This document shows, one piece after another, positions 1-7,183 of a stretch of DNA of 64,000 bases (position 1 is the stretch's first letter; each line of letters starts with the position of its first letter). Below the pieces are notes generated by a model. It saw nothing but the letters and a program-made list of their open reading frames with translations. It searched no databases and was not told the DNA's origin. Position numbers and translations under genes: made by a program. The DNA lies in NCBI RefSeq assembly GCF_003605435.1, contig NZ_QXQB01000001.1, forward strand, positions 1,364,001-1,428,000, in the 5' to 3' direction. Source of the DNA: Paenibacillus pinisoli (GTDB taxonomy: Bacteria; Bacillota; Bacilli; Paenibacillales; Paenibacillaceae).

Positions 1-467
1 AAACCTAACGCCAGCGCAATCAGAAACAGCACAAAAGACCCCCAAGTAGGCGGAAATCCCATCCGATAAGGCTCAGGGATAATAAAAACGATCGCCATCA
101 GCGGAAAGCAGCGCAGCGTCGCGCTTGCAAATCGTTGAGCCAGCAGCTTGGAGTACCAATGCGGGTACAGCTCCATAGGCCTGCATAACTCATAGGCAAT
201 GTTGCCGTTAGTAATCAAATCAAACAATTCCTGATCGCGAAACCATAACATGATGAAGGACAAAAAGATTTGCTGCAGCCATACATACGTAATCAAATCA
301 TCCAGAGAAATGGGCTGATCGCCCGAGCCGTTGCTGTAGAATGCAGCGAAGATCATGATGAAGACAAAGCCGAAGAATAGCTGGGTTGCCATACCGGCGA
401 GCGCTGCCGAGCGGTACTGCATCCCGTTAATAAAACGGAGGCGCCAAATCGAAGCATAAGCCTTCAT
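1..467 (-). CDS. ABC-2 type exporter permease subunit, N-terminal part (truncated by window edge)
   Basis: An open frame runs from an ATG at 467 on the minus strand off the left end of the window, so only about 155 N-terminal residues are present. The translation begins MKAYASIWRLRFINGMQYRS and then has hydrophobic stretches consistent with membrane segments, with a short loop containing DQELFDLITNGNIAYELCRP. This is the style of the permeases that pair with COG4586-type ATPases (COG4587, ABC2_membrane_6). The start overlaps the stop of the upstream ATPase by ATGA, so the two are translationally coupled and form one transporter. The substrate cannot be told from sequence. Confidence 0.8.
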   Translation of the reverse strand, partial: MKAYASIWRLRFINGMQYRSAALAGMATQLFFGFVFIMIFAAFYSNGSGDQPISLDDLITYVWLQQIFLSFIMLWFRDQELFDLITNGNIAYELCRPMELYPHWYSKLLAQRFASATLRCFPLMAIVFIIPEPYRMGFPPTWGSFVLFLIALALG

Positions 468-1459
468 ATCTGGTGCTCCTTATAGAGCTGAACGATAATC
501 TCGTCGATATCTTTGGCCGACACCGACAGATCGACCACCTCGACAGACTCTGACAAGCGGGTCACCATCTCCGCAAGCGTCACCTTTTCCGAGTCGAAGC
601 TGTATACAGCCCTCTCGTCCGTCCATTCGATTAGAGTTGTCCCTTCAATCGCAACCGGTCCAGAGCGCCCCCTGTAATCGACCGTTACCGTCTTGCCTGT
701 GCCGAACCGCTCCTTCAATTCATCCAGTGTTCCATCATAAAGAAGGGTGCCTTTTCCGATCATGAGAATCCGATTCGCCAGCGCTTCGATATCGCTCATA
801 TCGTGAGTGGTCAGGATTACCGTGACCCCTTGCTCCCGATTGAGCCGTTTGATAAAGTTGCGCACCGCCAGCTTGCTGACCGCATCCAGCCCGATCGTAG
901 GCTCGTCCAGAAATAGCAGCTTGGGACTATGCAGCAGCGAAGCCGCAATCTCGCAGCGCATCCGCTGCCCCAGACTCAGCTGCCTGACCGGCATCTTCAG
1001 GATCGCCTCCAGATCTAGCATCTCCGTCAGCATCGCCAGATTGTCCCGGTACATCCCCTCCGGTATCGCATAGATATCTCTAAGCAGCTCGAACGAATCG
1101 ATAACGGGGACATCCCACCATAGCTGCGACCGTTGTCCGAAGACGACGCCTATATGCTTGACGTATTCCGTCCGATCCTTCCATGGGTTATAGCCCATGA
1201 TGGAGCATTGCCCCTCATCCGGCACCAGGATGCCGCTCATGACTTTGATCGTGGTCGACTTGCCCGCTCCGTTCGGGCCGATATAACCGACGATTTCTCC
1301 TTTTCCGATCGAGAAGCTGATATCCTTCAGCGCTTCCACGATCGTGTGCTTTCGTGCGAATAAAGCTTTGGTCGCTTCCTTGAGGCCTGCCGTCCTGGTC
1401 GCGACTTTGAATCTCTTCTCAATTCCATCCAGCCGAATCCATGCATCATTCCGATTCAT
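464..1459 (-). CDS. ABC transporter ATP-binding protein (ABC-2 exporter type)
   Basis: A 331-residue ATPase of an exporter-type ABC system. Walker A GPNGAGKST lies near residues 61-69, the signature LSLGQ near 161-165, Walker B LLFLDEP near 181-187 and the switch His in TTHD near 219. The signature is LSLGQ rather than LSGGQ, as is usual in this COG4586-like group. About 40 residues precede the ABC core and a 90-residue C-terminal extension follows it. The gene ends in ATGA overlap with the permease downstream. The family exports drugs, lipids or polymers; nothing here narrows the substrate. Confidence 0.9.
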   Translation of the reverse strand: MNRNDAWIRLDGIEKRFKVATRTAGLKEATKALFARKHTIVEALKDISFSIGKGEIVGYIGPNGAGKSTTIKVMSGILVPDEGQCSIMGYNPWKDRTEYVKHIGVVFGQRSQLWWDVPVIDSFELLRDIYAIPEGMYRDNLAMLTEMLDLEAILKMPVRQLSLGQRMRCEIAASLLHSPKLLFLDEPTIGLDAVSKLAVRNFIKRLNREQGVTVILTTHDMSDIEALANRILMIGKGTLLYDGTLDELKERFGTGKTVTVDYRGRSGPVAIEGTTLIEWTDERAVYSFDSEKVTLAEMVTRLSESVEVVDLSVSAKDIDEIIVQLYKEHQI

Positions 1460-1643
1460 GCTCTCTTTATCCTCCTGTTTGTACCTACGCTGAATCCGCT
1501 AGGGCAGAGAGCCTCTCCTGTCCCCTCTCCTTGCCCAGCCTCAAACAGCGGGATAAAGATCATACCCGATATTTCCAAAAAAGTATAGCTTTATTTTTCT
1601 AAACAACGGGCGTGCGCGAAATCATAAATCCTTCATTTGTTTA

Positions 1644-1672
1644 TTGAATATTAATTCGTATTGATGTATATT
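1644..1672 (+). promoter_or_regulatory. Promoter of the aminotransferase gene
   Basis: A -35 element TTGAAT (1644-1649) and a -10 element TATATT (1667-1672) are separated by 17 bp and lie about 35 bp upstream of the TTG start. Both elements overlap the two ARG-box sequences listed separately. Confidence 0.6.
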
Positions 1673-1678
1673 TATACA
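1645..1678. promoter_or_regulatory. Two tandem ARG boxes (ArgR/AhrC operator)
   Basis: The core consensus TGNATWWWWATNCA is matched 13 of 14 by TGAATATTAATTCG (1645-1658) and 14 of 14 by TGTATATTTATACA (1665-1678). Centres are 20 bp apart, the usual spacing of paired ArgR boxes. They cover the -35/-10 region, so repression by arginine-bound ArgR (AhrC) is the natural reading. Confidence 0.65.
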
Positions 1679-1706
1679 GTATTAAGTTTTGAACGGAGGG
1701 ATTTCC

Positions 1707-2933
1707 TTGTCCAATCTCATGCATGTTTCATCTTCGAAAAAAGACACGCACACCGTTTCTCATATACCGGCGCCTATCGAGCTTGCCAAAAAGCATGTGC
1801 TCCATACCGCTATACGGCCCGATATCGTCATGGCCCGCGGCGAAGGCATGATGCTCTATGATACCGAAGGTAATAGCTATCTGGACTTTATTGGCGGCTG
1901 GGCGGTCAATAGTCTGGGCCATTCCCCTGCTGTTCTGCAGGAGGCGCTTGCCGAGCAAGCATCCAAGCTGGTGCATGCCAGCCCCGCCTTCTTCAATGAG
2001 CCGCAAATCCAGTTCGCTGAGCTGCTGACCAGCATCAGCGGGATGGATAAGGTGTTCTTCACCAGCACGGGAGCGGAAGCCAACGAAAGCGCGGTAAAGC
2101 TTGCCCGCAAGCACGGGGCGCTGAACTTGAACGGCGCCTATGAGATCATTACGCTGACGAACAGCTTCCACGGCCGTACTCTGGCGATGATGTCTGCGAC
2201 GGGCAAAGCGCAATGGAAGCCGCTCTTCGCGCCGAAGGTAGACGGCTTTGTGCATGTGCCGATTAACGACCTCGACGCTTGCTTCGCCGCGGTCACGAAC
2301 CAGACATGCGCCATCATGGTGGAGCTAGTGCAAGGGGAAGGCGGCGTCCATCCCGTCAGCGAAGCTTACCTGTACGGACTGCGCAAAATATGCGATATGT
2401 ACGGAATCCTGCTCATATTCGACGAGATCCAGACCGGTCTTGGCCGTACGGGCAAAATGTTCGCCTACCAGCATTACGGCATTGAGCCCGATATTATGAC
2501 ACTCGGCAAAGGAATCGGCGGAGGCTTCCCACTATCGGCTATGCTGACGAAAGAGCAATATGACCTGTTCCAGCATGGCGACCAAGGCGGAACTTACATC
2601 GGCCAGCCGCTGGCTATGGCCGCAGGGCTAGCAGTGCTGCGCGAGCTGATTCGCCTTGATGTGGCCGAGCAGGCGCGCAAGCAAGGCCAATACTTGAAGG
2701 ATGGGCTGCAGGGCTTGTCCGCTTCCCTGCCAATTGCGAATGTGCGGGGGCTAGGACTCCTGCTTGCCTTTGATGTGCCAGACGCTCCAGCATTAGTAGA
2801 GAAGTGCAGAGAGAAAGGGCTCTTGGTCAATGCGCCAAATGCCCATACCATTCGCCTTATGCCTGCGCTGATCGTTCAGAAGTCCCATATCGATGCCATG
2901 CTGGACATCTTGAAGGAGGCTCTTGCAAGCTAG
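1707..2933 (+). CDS. argD: Class III aminotransferase, ArgD-like (acetylornithine aminotransferase)
   Basis: A PLP-dependent class III aminotransferase of 408 residues. The pyridoxal site is recognisable in LLIFDEIQTGLGRTGKMFAYQ followed by GKGIGGGFPLSAML, with the Schiff-base lysine in LGKGIGGG. FHGRT and QGEGGV are further family motifs. TTG at 1707 is preferred as start because GGAGGG ends 6 bases before it; an ATG at 1719 is the alternative. Acetylornithine aminotransferase converts N-acetylglutamate semialdehyde and glutamate to N-acetylornithine in arginine synthesis. No other arg genes adjoin, so a related omega-aminotransferase cannot be excluded, but two ARG boxes at the promoter support an arginine-linked role. 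Confidence 0.8.
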   Translation: MSNLMHVSSSKKDTHTVSHIPAPIELAKKHVLHTAIRPDIVMARGEGMMLYDTEGNSYLDFIGGWAVNSLGHSPAVLQEALAEQASKLVHASPAFFNEPQIQFAELLTSISGMDKVFFTSTGAEANESAVKLARKHGALNLNGAYEIITLTNSFHGRTLAMMSATGKAQWKPLFAPKVDGFVHVPINDLDACFAAVTNQTCAIMVELVQGEGGVHPVSEAYLYGLRKICDMYGILLIFDEIQTGLGRTGKMFAYQHYGIEPDIMTLGKGIGGGFPLSAMLTKEQYDLFQHGDQGGTYIGQPLAMAAGLAVLRELIRLDVAEQARKQGQYLKDGLQGLSASLPIANVRGLGLLLAFDVPDAPALVEKCREKGLLVNAPNAHTIRLMPALIVQKSHIDAMLDILKEALAS

Positions 2934-3014
2934 TTCATGCGAATGTTGGAAAAGCTGCCGCGCATACGCTATTGAGTATGGAATTCTGTTAGGGTGCGGC
3001 AGGAGGGCTTGAGG

Positions 3015-3236
3015 TTGAAGGTGCGTTTTGGAGCTCGGGAAAAAGACTCTTTTATCGTATATGTGGTGCCGGCGTGGCAGTGGAAGGAATTTATCGCCTT
3101 TGAGCTGATCGGCGGGATCGCTTTTTATCTGATTGGCAAAATCCTGACGCATTCGGAATGGTTTTCAGTAGCTGCCAACATGGCAGGCCCTCAAATGCTG
3201 AAAAATACGTATGCCGCTTTGCGTACACTGGCCTAA
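3015..3236 (+). CDS. Small hypothetical protein
   Basis: A 73-residue frame with no recognised family. TTG at 3015 is preferred because AGGAGG (3001-3006) stands 8 bases before it; a GTG at 2994 would give a longer product with a poorer ribosome site. The protein has a charged N-terminus, then a hydrophobic stretch FIAFELIGGIAFYLIGKIL that could be one membrane helix, then a short polar tail. It follows the aminotransferase gene with an 81-base gap and may be cotranscribed with it. Existence rests on ribosome site and composition only. Confidence 0.45.
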   Translation: MKVRFGAREKDSFIVYVVPAWQWKEFIAFELIGGIAFYLIGKILTHSEWFSVAANMAGPQMLKNTYAALRTLA

Positions 3237-3302
3237 TCGCCTAGTTGTAAGCCTCTGCGTTCACTTTAACCATATAAACGGCATTGCCATACCTGGCTCA
3301 CA

Positions 3303-3354
3303 TAAATATAAAACGCCATTCAATGGATGATAACATCATCCCGGAATGGCGTTT
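3303..3354 (-). terminator. Terminator of the VOC gene
   Basis: Inverted arms AAACGCCATTC (3311-3321) and GAATGGCGTTT (3344-3354) enclose a second perfect hairpin GGATGAT-aac-ATCATCC. On the minus strand the stem is followed by TTTTATATTTATG. It could also stop plus-strand readthrough from the small gene before it. Confidence 0.75.
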
Positions 3355-3415
3355 CCTATTTCAGCGCGTCCGTTTCATGTACTCCAATGCACGGCTCAGC
3401 GCTTGCAAACATTCG

Positions 3416-3880
3416 TTACGAAGGATCATTCTCCAGGAGCTCCAGCATGACCTTGAGCTCCTGGAACGTATCCATATAGGCATATCGTCCGCCCGTATAT
3501 TCGCCCTTCTGGACCTGCTTCATCCCCTTGCCCTCCATGAGCGTCACTTTCTCCTTCATTCCTTCGATAATCAACGCAATATGGTGCACGCCTTCCCCAT
3601 GCGCATCAAGATGCTCGCGCCATGTGCTGGGATGGCGATCCGGTTCGATCAACTCCAACTGCAGCGAGCCCATATCAAAAAAAGCCAGCTTCGCCCGCGC
3701 CTCGCTAGATTGCCCGTTGAACTCAGTCTGCGCTTGATCTGCCGTATCCGTCCAAAACCATTCCGGCTTCTCCAAGCCGAAGAAATCGGCATATGCCTGT
3801 GAGACGGCTTCAATATCATGCACCAGCAAGCCAATTTGCGTAATCGTGTTTGTTCCCAGCGTCCCTTTTTGCGTTGTCAT
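3416..3880 (-). CDS. VOC (glyoxalase/bleomycin-resistance fold) family protein
   Basis: A 154-residue vicinal-oxygen-chelate protein. ITQIGLLVHDIEAVSQAYADFFG near the N-terminus and GVHHIALIIEGM in the middle are the two half-fold starts, with the candidate metal-ligand His in HHIAL and a Glu in LQLELIEP. The family covers glyoxalases, epimerases, dioxygenases and antibiotic-binding proteins; the substrate here is not evident. It stands alone between a convergent small gene and a downstream-reading kinase gene. Confidence 0.8.
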   Translation of the reverse strand: MTTQKGTLGTNTITQIGLLVHDIEAVSQAYADFFGLEKPEWFWTDTADQAQTEFNGQSSEARAKLAFFDMGSLQLELIEPDRHPSTWREHLDAHGEGVHHIALIIEGMKEKVTLMEGKGMKQVQKGEYTGGRYAYMDTFQELKVMLELLENDPS

Positions 3881-3943
3881 CGTCTTTCACGCTCCTTCAT
3901 CATTTTAACATTGGTTTTTCCCATCATCCGCCCCCAGCCTTCA

Positions 3944-5767
3944 TCAAAGAACAGGCAGCGATATATCGACGGTCGTCCCTTCATCCGGCGCGCTCTGAAT
4001 ATGTATCGTGCCGTGATGCGCCTCAATAATGCGTGTGCTCACCATGAGGCCAAGCCCCGTTCCCTTTTCTTTGGTTGTGACAAAGGGCTCGCCAAGCCGC
4101 CTGATCAGCTCCTGGGGAATCCCCTGCCCTTCGTCCTTCACCTGTATATGTATGTATTGTCCACCCTGTATCTCTTCGGCCCTTGCCGTAATCTGTACCT
4201 TGCCGCCGCTTGGCATCGATTCAACCGCATTTTTGATCACATTGACGAATACTTGCTTCAATTGGTTCTCATTGCAGCTCGTAAGCGGGAGCTCCCCTTG
4301 CTGCTGATAGACGAGCTCTACGTTCATCAGAATGGCTTGCGTATCCAGAATCGAAACCACGCTTTGCAGAATAGCGTCCATATTGCCCGGCTGGAAGGGA
4401 GAGAGATGGGGCTTCGCCAGCGTCATAAACTCGTTGACGATCAGATTAATGCGGTCAAGCTCCCCCTCCATGATGCCAAAATACGTCGCTTCGTCCCTGT
4501 ATTTGGATCGCAGAAGCTGGGTAAATCCCTTCAGCGCGGTAAGCGGATTGCGAATTTCGTGAGCCACGCCAGCCGCAAGCTGTCCGATTACCGACAGCTT
4601 CTCGGAGCGGAGTATCCGCTCCTCCGAACGCTTGCGCTCGGTCAAATCGCGAATAACGCTCAGCACGACCCTTTTGCCCATATAATTATCTATGCTGATA
4701 TTAGCCGCTTCGATTTCCAGCACTCGTCCGCTGGTCAATACGATCCTGCCCTCTGCGAATGAGGTAGGCTCGTCTACGGAAATCGTCCATGACAGCTTTT
4801 CTTTCACGCTCTCGCGATCATTCTCATGAATATAATCATATAGATTTGTGCCCACTATACTGGAATCATCCGACATCCCCACCAGCTCCATCGCATGACG
4901 GTTAACATACAGCACCTTCTCGTTATGCGTAATGACAATAGGCTCCGGCATGCACATCATGATGCGCTGATACAGCTTTGCGTTTTGCAGAAGCATCTTC
5001 TCGCGCTCATGCTTCATCGTGACATCCTGTACCGTGCCTAGCAGCGCCCGCTGCCCGTCAAACGTAATCATCGAGCTGTTGCCCTCGAGATAGACCGTGC
5101 TGCCGTCCTTGTGCTTGCCTTTGATTCGAAATGGAAACTGCTTTTCACCATGATTATTGACAAAAAAATCGTGCTTCCTTAACGCTTGCATTTCTTCTTC
5201 GTCCACAAACTCTTCCAGCCTCCGGCCAATCATCTCGTCGGTTTGATAGCCAAGCATCTTCACCAAATACGGATTCAAATAGACAAATATGCCATTCTGC
5301 TCCACAAAGACACCCGCGACAACATGCTCCACCAGCGTCTTATATAAATCATCCTTCTCGTGCAAAGTCTCCTCCAACCGAATCCAATCGGACATATCGC
5401 GTATGATAAGTTGAACAGCCGGCATGCCATCGAACATAATGGGCACAGCATGGACCTCAGTCTTGACTATGCTTCCATCCAGGCGTACGAACTTCTTGAA
5501 CGCAGATCGAACCGGTCGTCCTGCCTTAATAAATTGCTCGATTTTCTCCTCTAGCAGATGCGCATAATCGGGATGAATGAACGGAAATATCACTTTCCCC
5601 AACAGCTCTTCCGCTGAGGCTGCCCCAAGCATTCTTACAGCGGCATCATTTACGAATACAATCCGGCAACCGGAATGGACCAGGATGCCATCCGGCAAAT
5701 AGTGAACGAGAGCATCATATCTTTCCCTGCTTTCACGCAGCAAATATTCGTTGCTTCTCTCCGTCAT
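3944..5767 (-). CDS. Cytoplasmic PAS-domain sensor histidine kinase (phosphorelay type)
   Basis: A 607-residue soluble kinase with no membrane segment. Three PAS domains span roughly residues 15-130, 140-255 and 265-385. A HisKA domain follows with the phospho-accepting His in GVAHEIRNPLTALKGF (about residue 403), then an HATPase_c domain with NAVESMPSGGK, DEGQGIP and GTGLGL. The H-box HEIRNPLTALKGF is typical of kinases feeding the Spo0F phosphorelay in Bacillales, so a sporulation-timing input is likely, though the paired regulator is not adjacent. ATG at 5767 is chosen because AAGGAGT precedes it; an upstream ATG at 5809 lacks a ribosome site. Confidence 0.85.
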   Translation of the reverse strand: MTERSNEYLLRESRERYDALVHYLPDGILVHSGCRIVFVNDAAVRMLGAASAEELLGKVIFPFIHPDYAHLLEEKIEQFIKAGRPVRSAFKKFVRLDGSIVKTEVHAVPIMFDGMPAVQLIIRDMSDWIRLEETLHEKDDLYKTLVEHVVAGVFVEQNGIFVYLNPYLVKMLGYQTDEMIGRRLEEFVDEEEMQALRKHDFFVNNHGEKQFPFRIKGKHKDGSTVYLEGNSSMITFDGQRALLGTVQDVTMKHEREKMLLQNAKLYQRIMMCMPEPIVITHNEKVLYVNRHAMELVGMSDDSSIVGTNLYDYIHENDRESVKEKLSWTISVDEPTSFAEGRIVLTSGRVLEIEAANISIDNYMGKRVVLSVIRDLTERKRSEERILRSEKLSVIGQLAAGVAHEIRNPLTALKGFTQLLRSKYRDEATYFGIMEGELDRINLIVNEFMTLAKPHLSPFQPGNMDAILQSVVSILDTQAILMNVELVYQQQGELPLTSCNENQLKQVFVNVIKNAVESMPSGGKVQITARAEEIQGGQYIHIQVKDEGQGIPQELIRRLGEPFVTTKEKGTGLGLMVSTRIIEAHHGTIHIQSAPDEGTTVDISLPVL

Positions 5768-5865
5768 GTCCGCAACACTCCTTGAAGGGAATCCTCCGAT
5801 ATCGTCCATGGTAGTTTATGTTCCACGAACCCCCGCTTCCTTCCTGCTTCACCCTCTAAATAATG

Positions 5866-5908
5866 ACAAAAAAGCTATTGGTTATCGTCGAACGATAACC
5901 AATAGCTT
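5866..5908 (-). terminator. Terminator of odhAB
   Basis: A perfect 17-bp stem (5872-5888 with 5892-5908, loop 3 bases) is followed on the minus strand by a run of T. It lies 22 bases after the odhB stop and is one of the strongest terminators in the window. Confidence 0.9.
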
Positions 5909-5929
5909 GGTTCATGGTGTCGCTATGGA

Positions 5930-7177
5930 TTAGCCTTGAAGCAGAAGCTGCTCCGGATCTTCCAGCATTTCCTTCACGGCTACGAGGAAGCGAACAGCTT
6001 CGCTGCCGTCTACGATACGGTGGTCGTAGGAAAGCGCGATATACATCATCGGACGGTTTTCCATACGCTCGTTGTCGATGGCAACCGGACGAATTTGGAT
6101 TTTGTGCATGCCCAGGATACCAACCTGAGGCGTGTTCAGGATTGGCGTGGACAGCAAGGAACCGAATACGCCGCCATTGGTGATCGTAAAGCTTCCGCCT
6201 TGCAGATCGCCGATGGAAAGCGTGTTGGCGCGTGCTTTCTGAGCCAGCTCCACGATATTTCTTTCGATCTCTGCGAAGCCCAGACGGTCCGCGTCGCGTA
6301 CGACCGGAACAACCAGACCTTCCTTCGCCGATACGGCAATACCGATATCGTAGAATTTCTTCACGACGATATCTTCACCGTCGATCTCTGCGTTCAGCAG
6401 CGGGAACTGCTTCAGCGCGCCGACTACCGCCTTCGTGAAGAAGGACATGAAGCCGAGGTTCACTTCGTTCTTGTCGAAGAAGGACTGCTTGCGGCGCTTG
6501 CGCAGATCCAGGATCGCCGTCATATCCACTTCGTTGAATGTTGTCAGCATCGCTGCTGTGCGCTGTGCTTCCACCAGACGATTCGCAATCGTCGCGCGGC
6601 GGCGGGACATGCGCTTGCGCTCAACCGGCTTGCCGCCAGCTGCTGCTGCAGGCGCTGGAGCCGGAGCTGTCGGCGCAGGAGCCGCTGCAGGTGCAGGAGC
6701 TTGTCCGTTATGGGTACGTACATCTCCCGGATAGATGCGGCCGATGCCGTCTTTGCCTTGTACTTGCGTCAGATCGATGCCTTGTTCGCGTGCCAGCTTG
6801 CGTGCCGCAGGCGATGCATTCACGGATGAAGCAGTCGATACTGGTGCTGCGGCAGGAGCCGCAGCAGCTGCCGGAGCTGCAGGAGCTGGCGCTTCTGCCG
6901 CCTTCGGAGCAACAGGTGCCGGAGCTGCAGCCGGCGCGCCGGAGGACGCGCCGATCGAACCGATCGCCTCGCCTACCAGCACCACATCGCCGTCCTTCTT
7001 CGCAATGCTTGCTACAACACCGCTGCTGTCCGCACTGATTTCAATGTTGACTTTATCCGTCTCAAGTTCCAGAAGGACATCGCCTTGATTGACGTTGTCT
7101 CCTTCCTTCACGAACCATTTTGTAATCGTTCCTTCGGAAATCGATTCTCCCAGTTCAGGTACAATAATATCTGCCAT
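5930..7177 (-). CDS. odhB: Dihydrolipoyllysine succinyltransferase, E2 of 2-oxoglutarate dehydrogenase
   Basis: A 415-residue E2 subunit that transfers succinyl groups to CoA in the TCA cycle. An N-terminal lipoyl domain carries the lipoyl lysine in LETDKVNIE (Lys42). An Ala/Pro-rich flexible linker follows, then a peripheral subunit-binding domain ([16 protein letters not shown]), a second Ala/Pro linker and the catalytic domain ending in the active-site motif [13 protein letters not shown]. The single lipoyl domain and order of domains match SucB/OdhB. It begins 6 bases after the odhA stop with GGGGG as ribosome site, so the two subunits are made from one message. Confidence 0.95.
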   Translation of the reverse strand: MADIIVPELGESISEGTITKWFVKEGDNVNQGDVLLELETDKVNIEISADSSGVVASIAKKDGDVVLVGEAIGSIGASSGAPAAAPAPVAPKAAEAPAPAAPAAAAAPAAAPVSTASSVNASPAARKLAREQGIDLTQVQGKDGIGRIYPGDVRTHNGQAPAPAAAPAPTAPAPAPAAAAGGKPVERKRMSRRRATIANRLVEAQRTAAMLTTFNEVDMTAILDLRKRRKQSFFDKNEVNLGFMSFFTKAVVGALKQFPLLNAEIDGEDIVVKKFYDIGIAVSAKEGLVVPVVRDADRLGFAEIERNIVELAQKARANTLSIGDLQGGSFTITNGGVFGSLLSTPILNTPQVGILGMHKIQIRPVAIDNERMENRPMMYIALSYDHRIVDGSEAVRFLVAVKEMLEDPEQLLLQG

Positions 7178-7183
7178 TTGTTG

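Noticed and set aside
3818-4762. 314-residue plus-strand frame opposite the PAS kinase
   Set aside because: Starts without a ribosome site inside the VOC gene and runs opposite a clear kinase; composition is typical of a shadow frame.
5936-7088. Several long plus-strand frames opposite odhB, some Ala-rich
   Set aside because: They mirror the Ala/Pro linkers of the E2 protein and have no ribosome sites.
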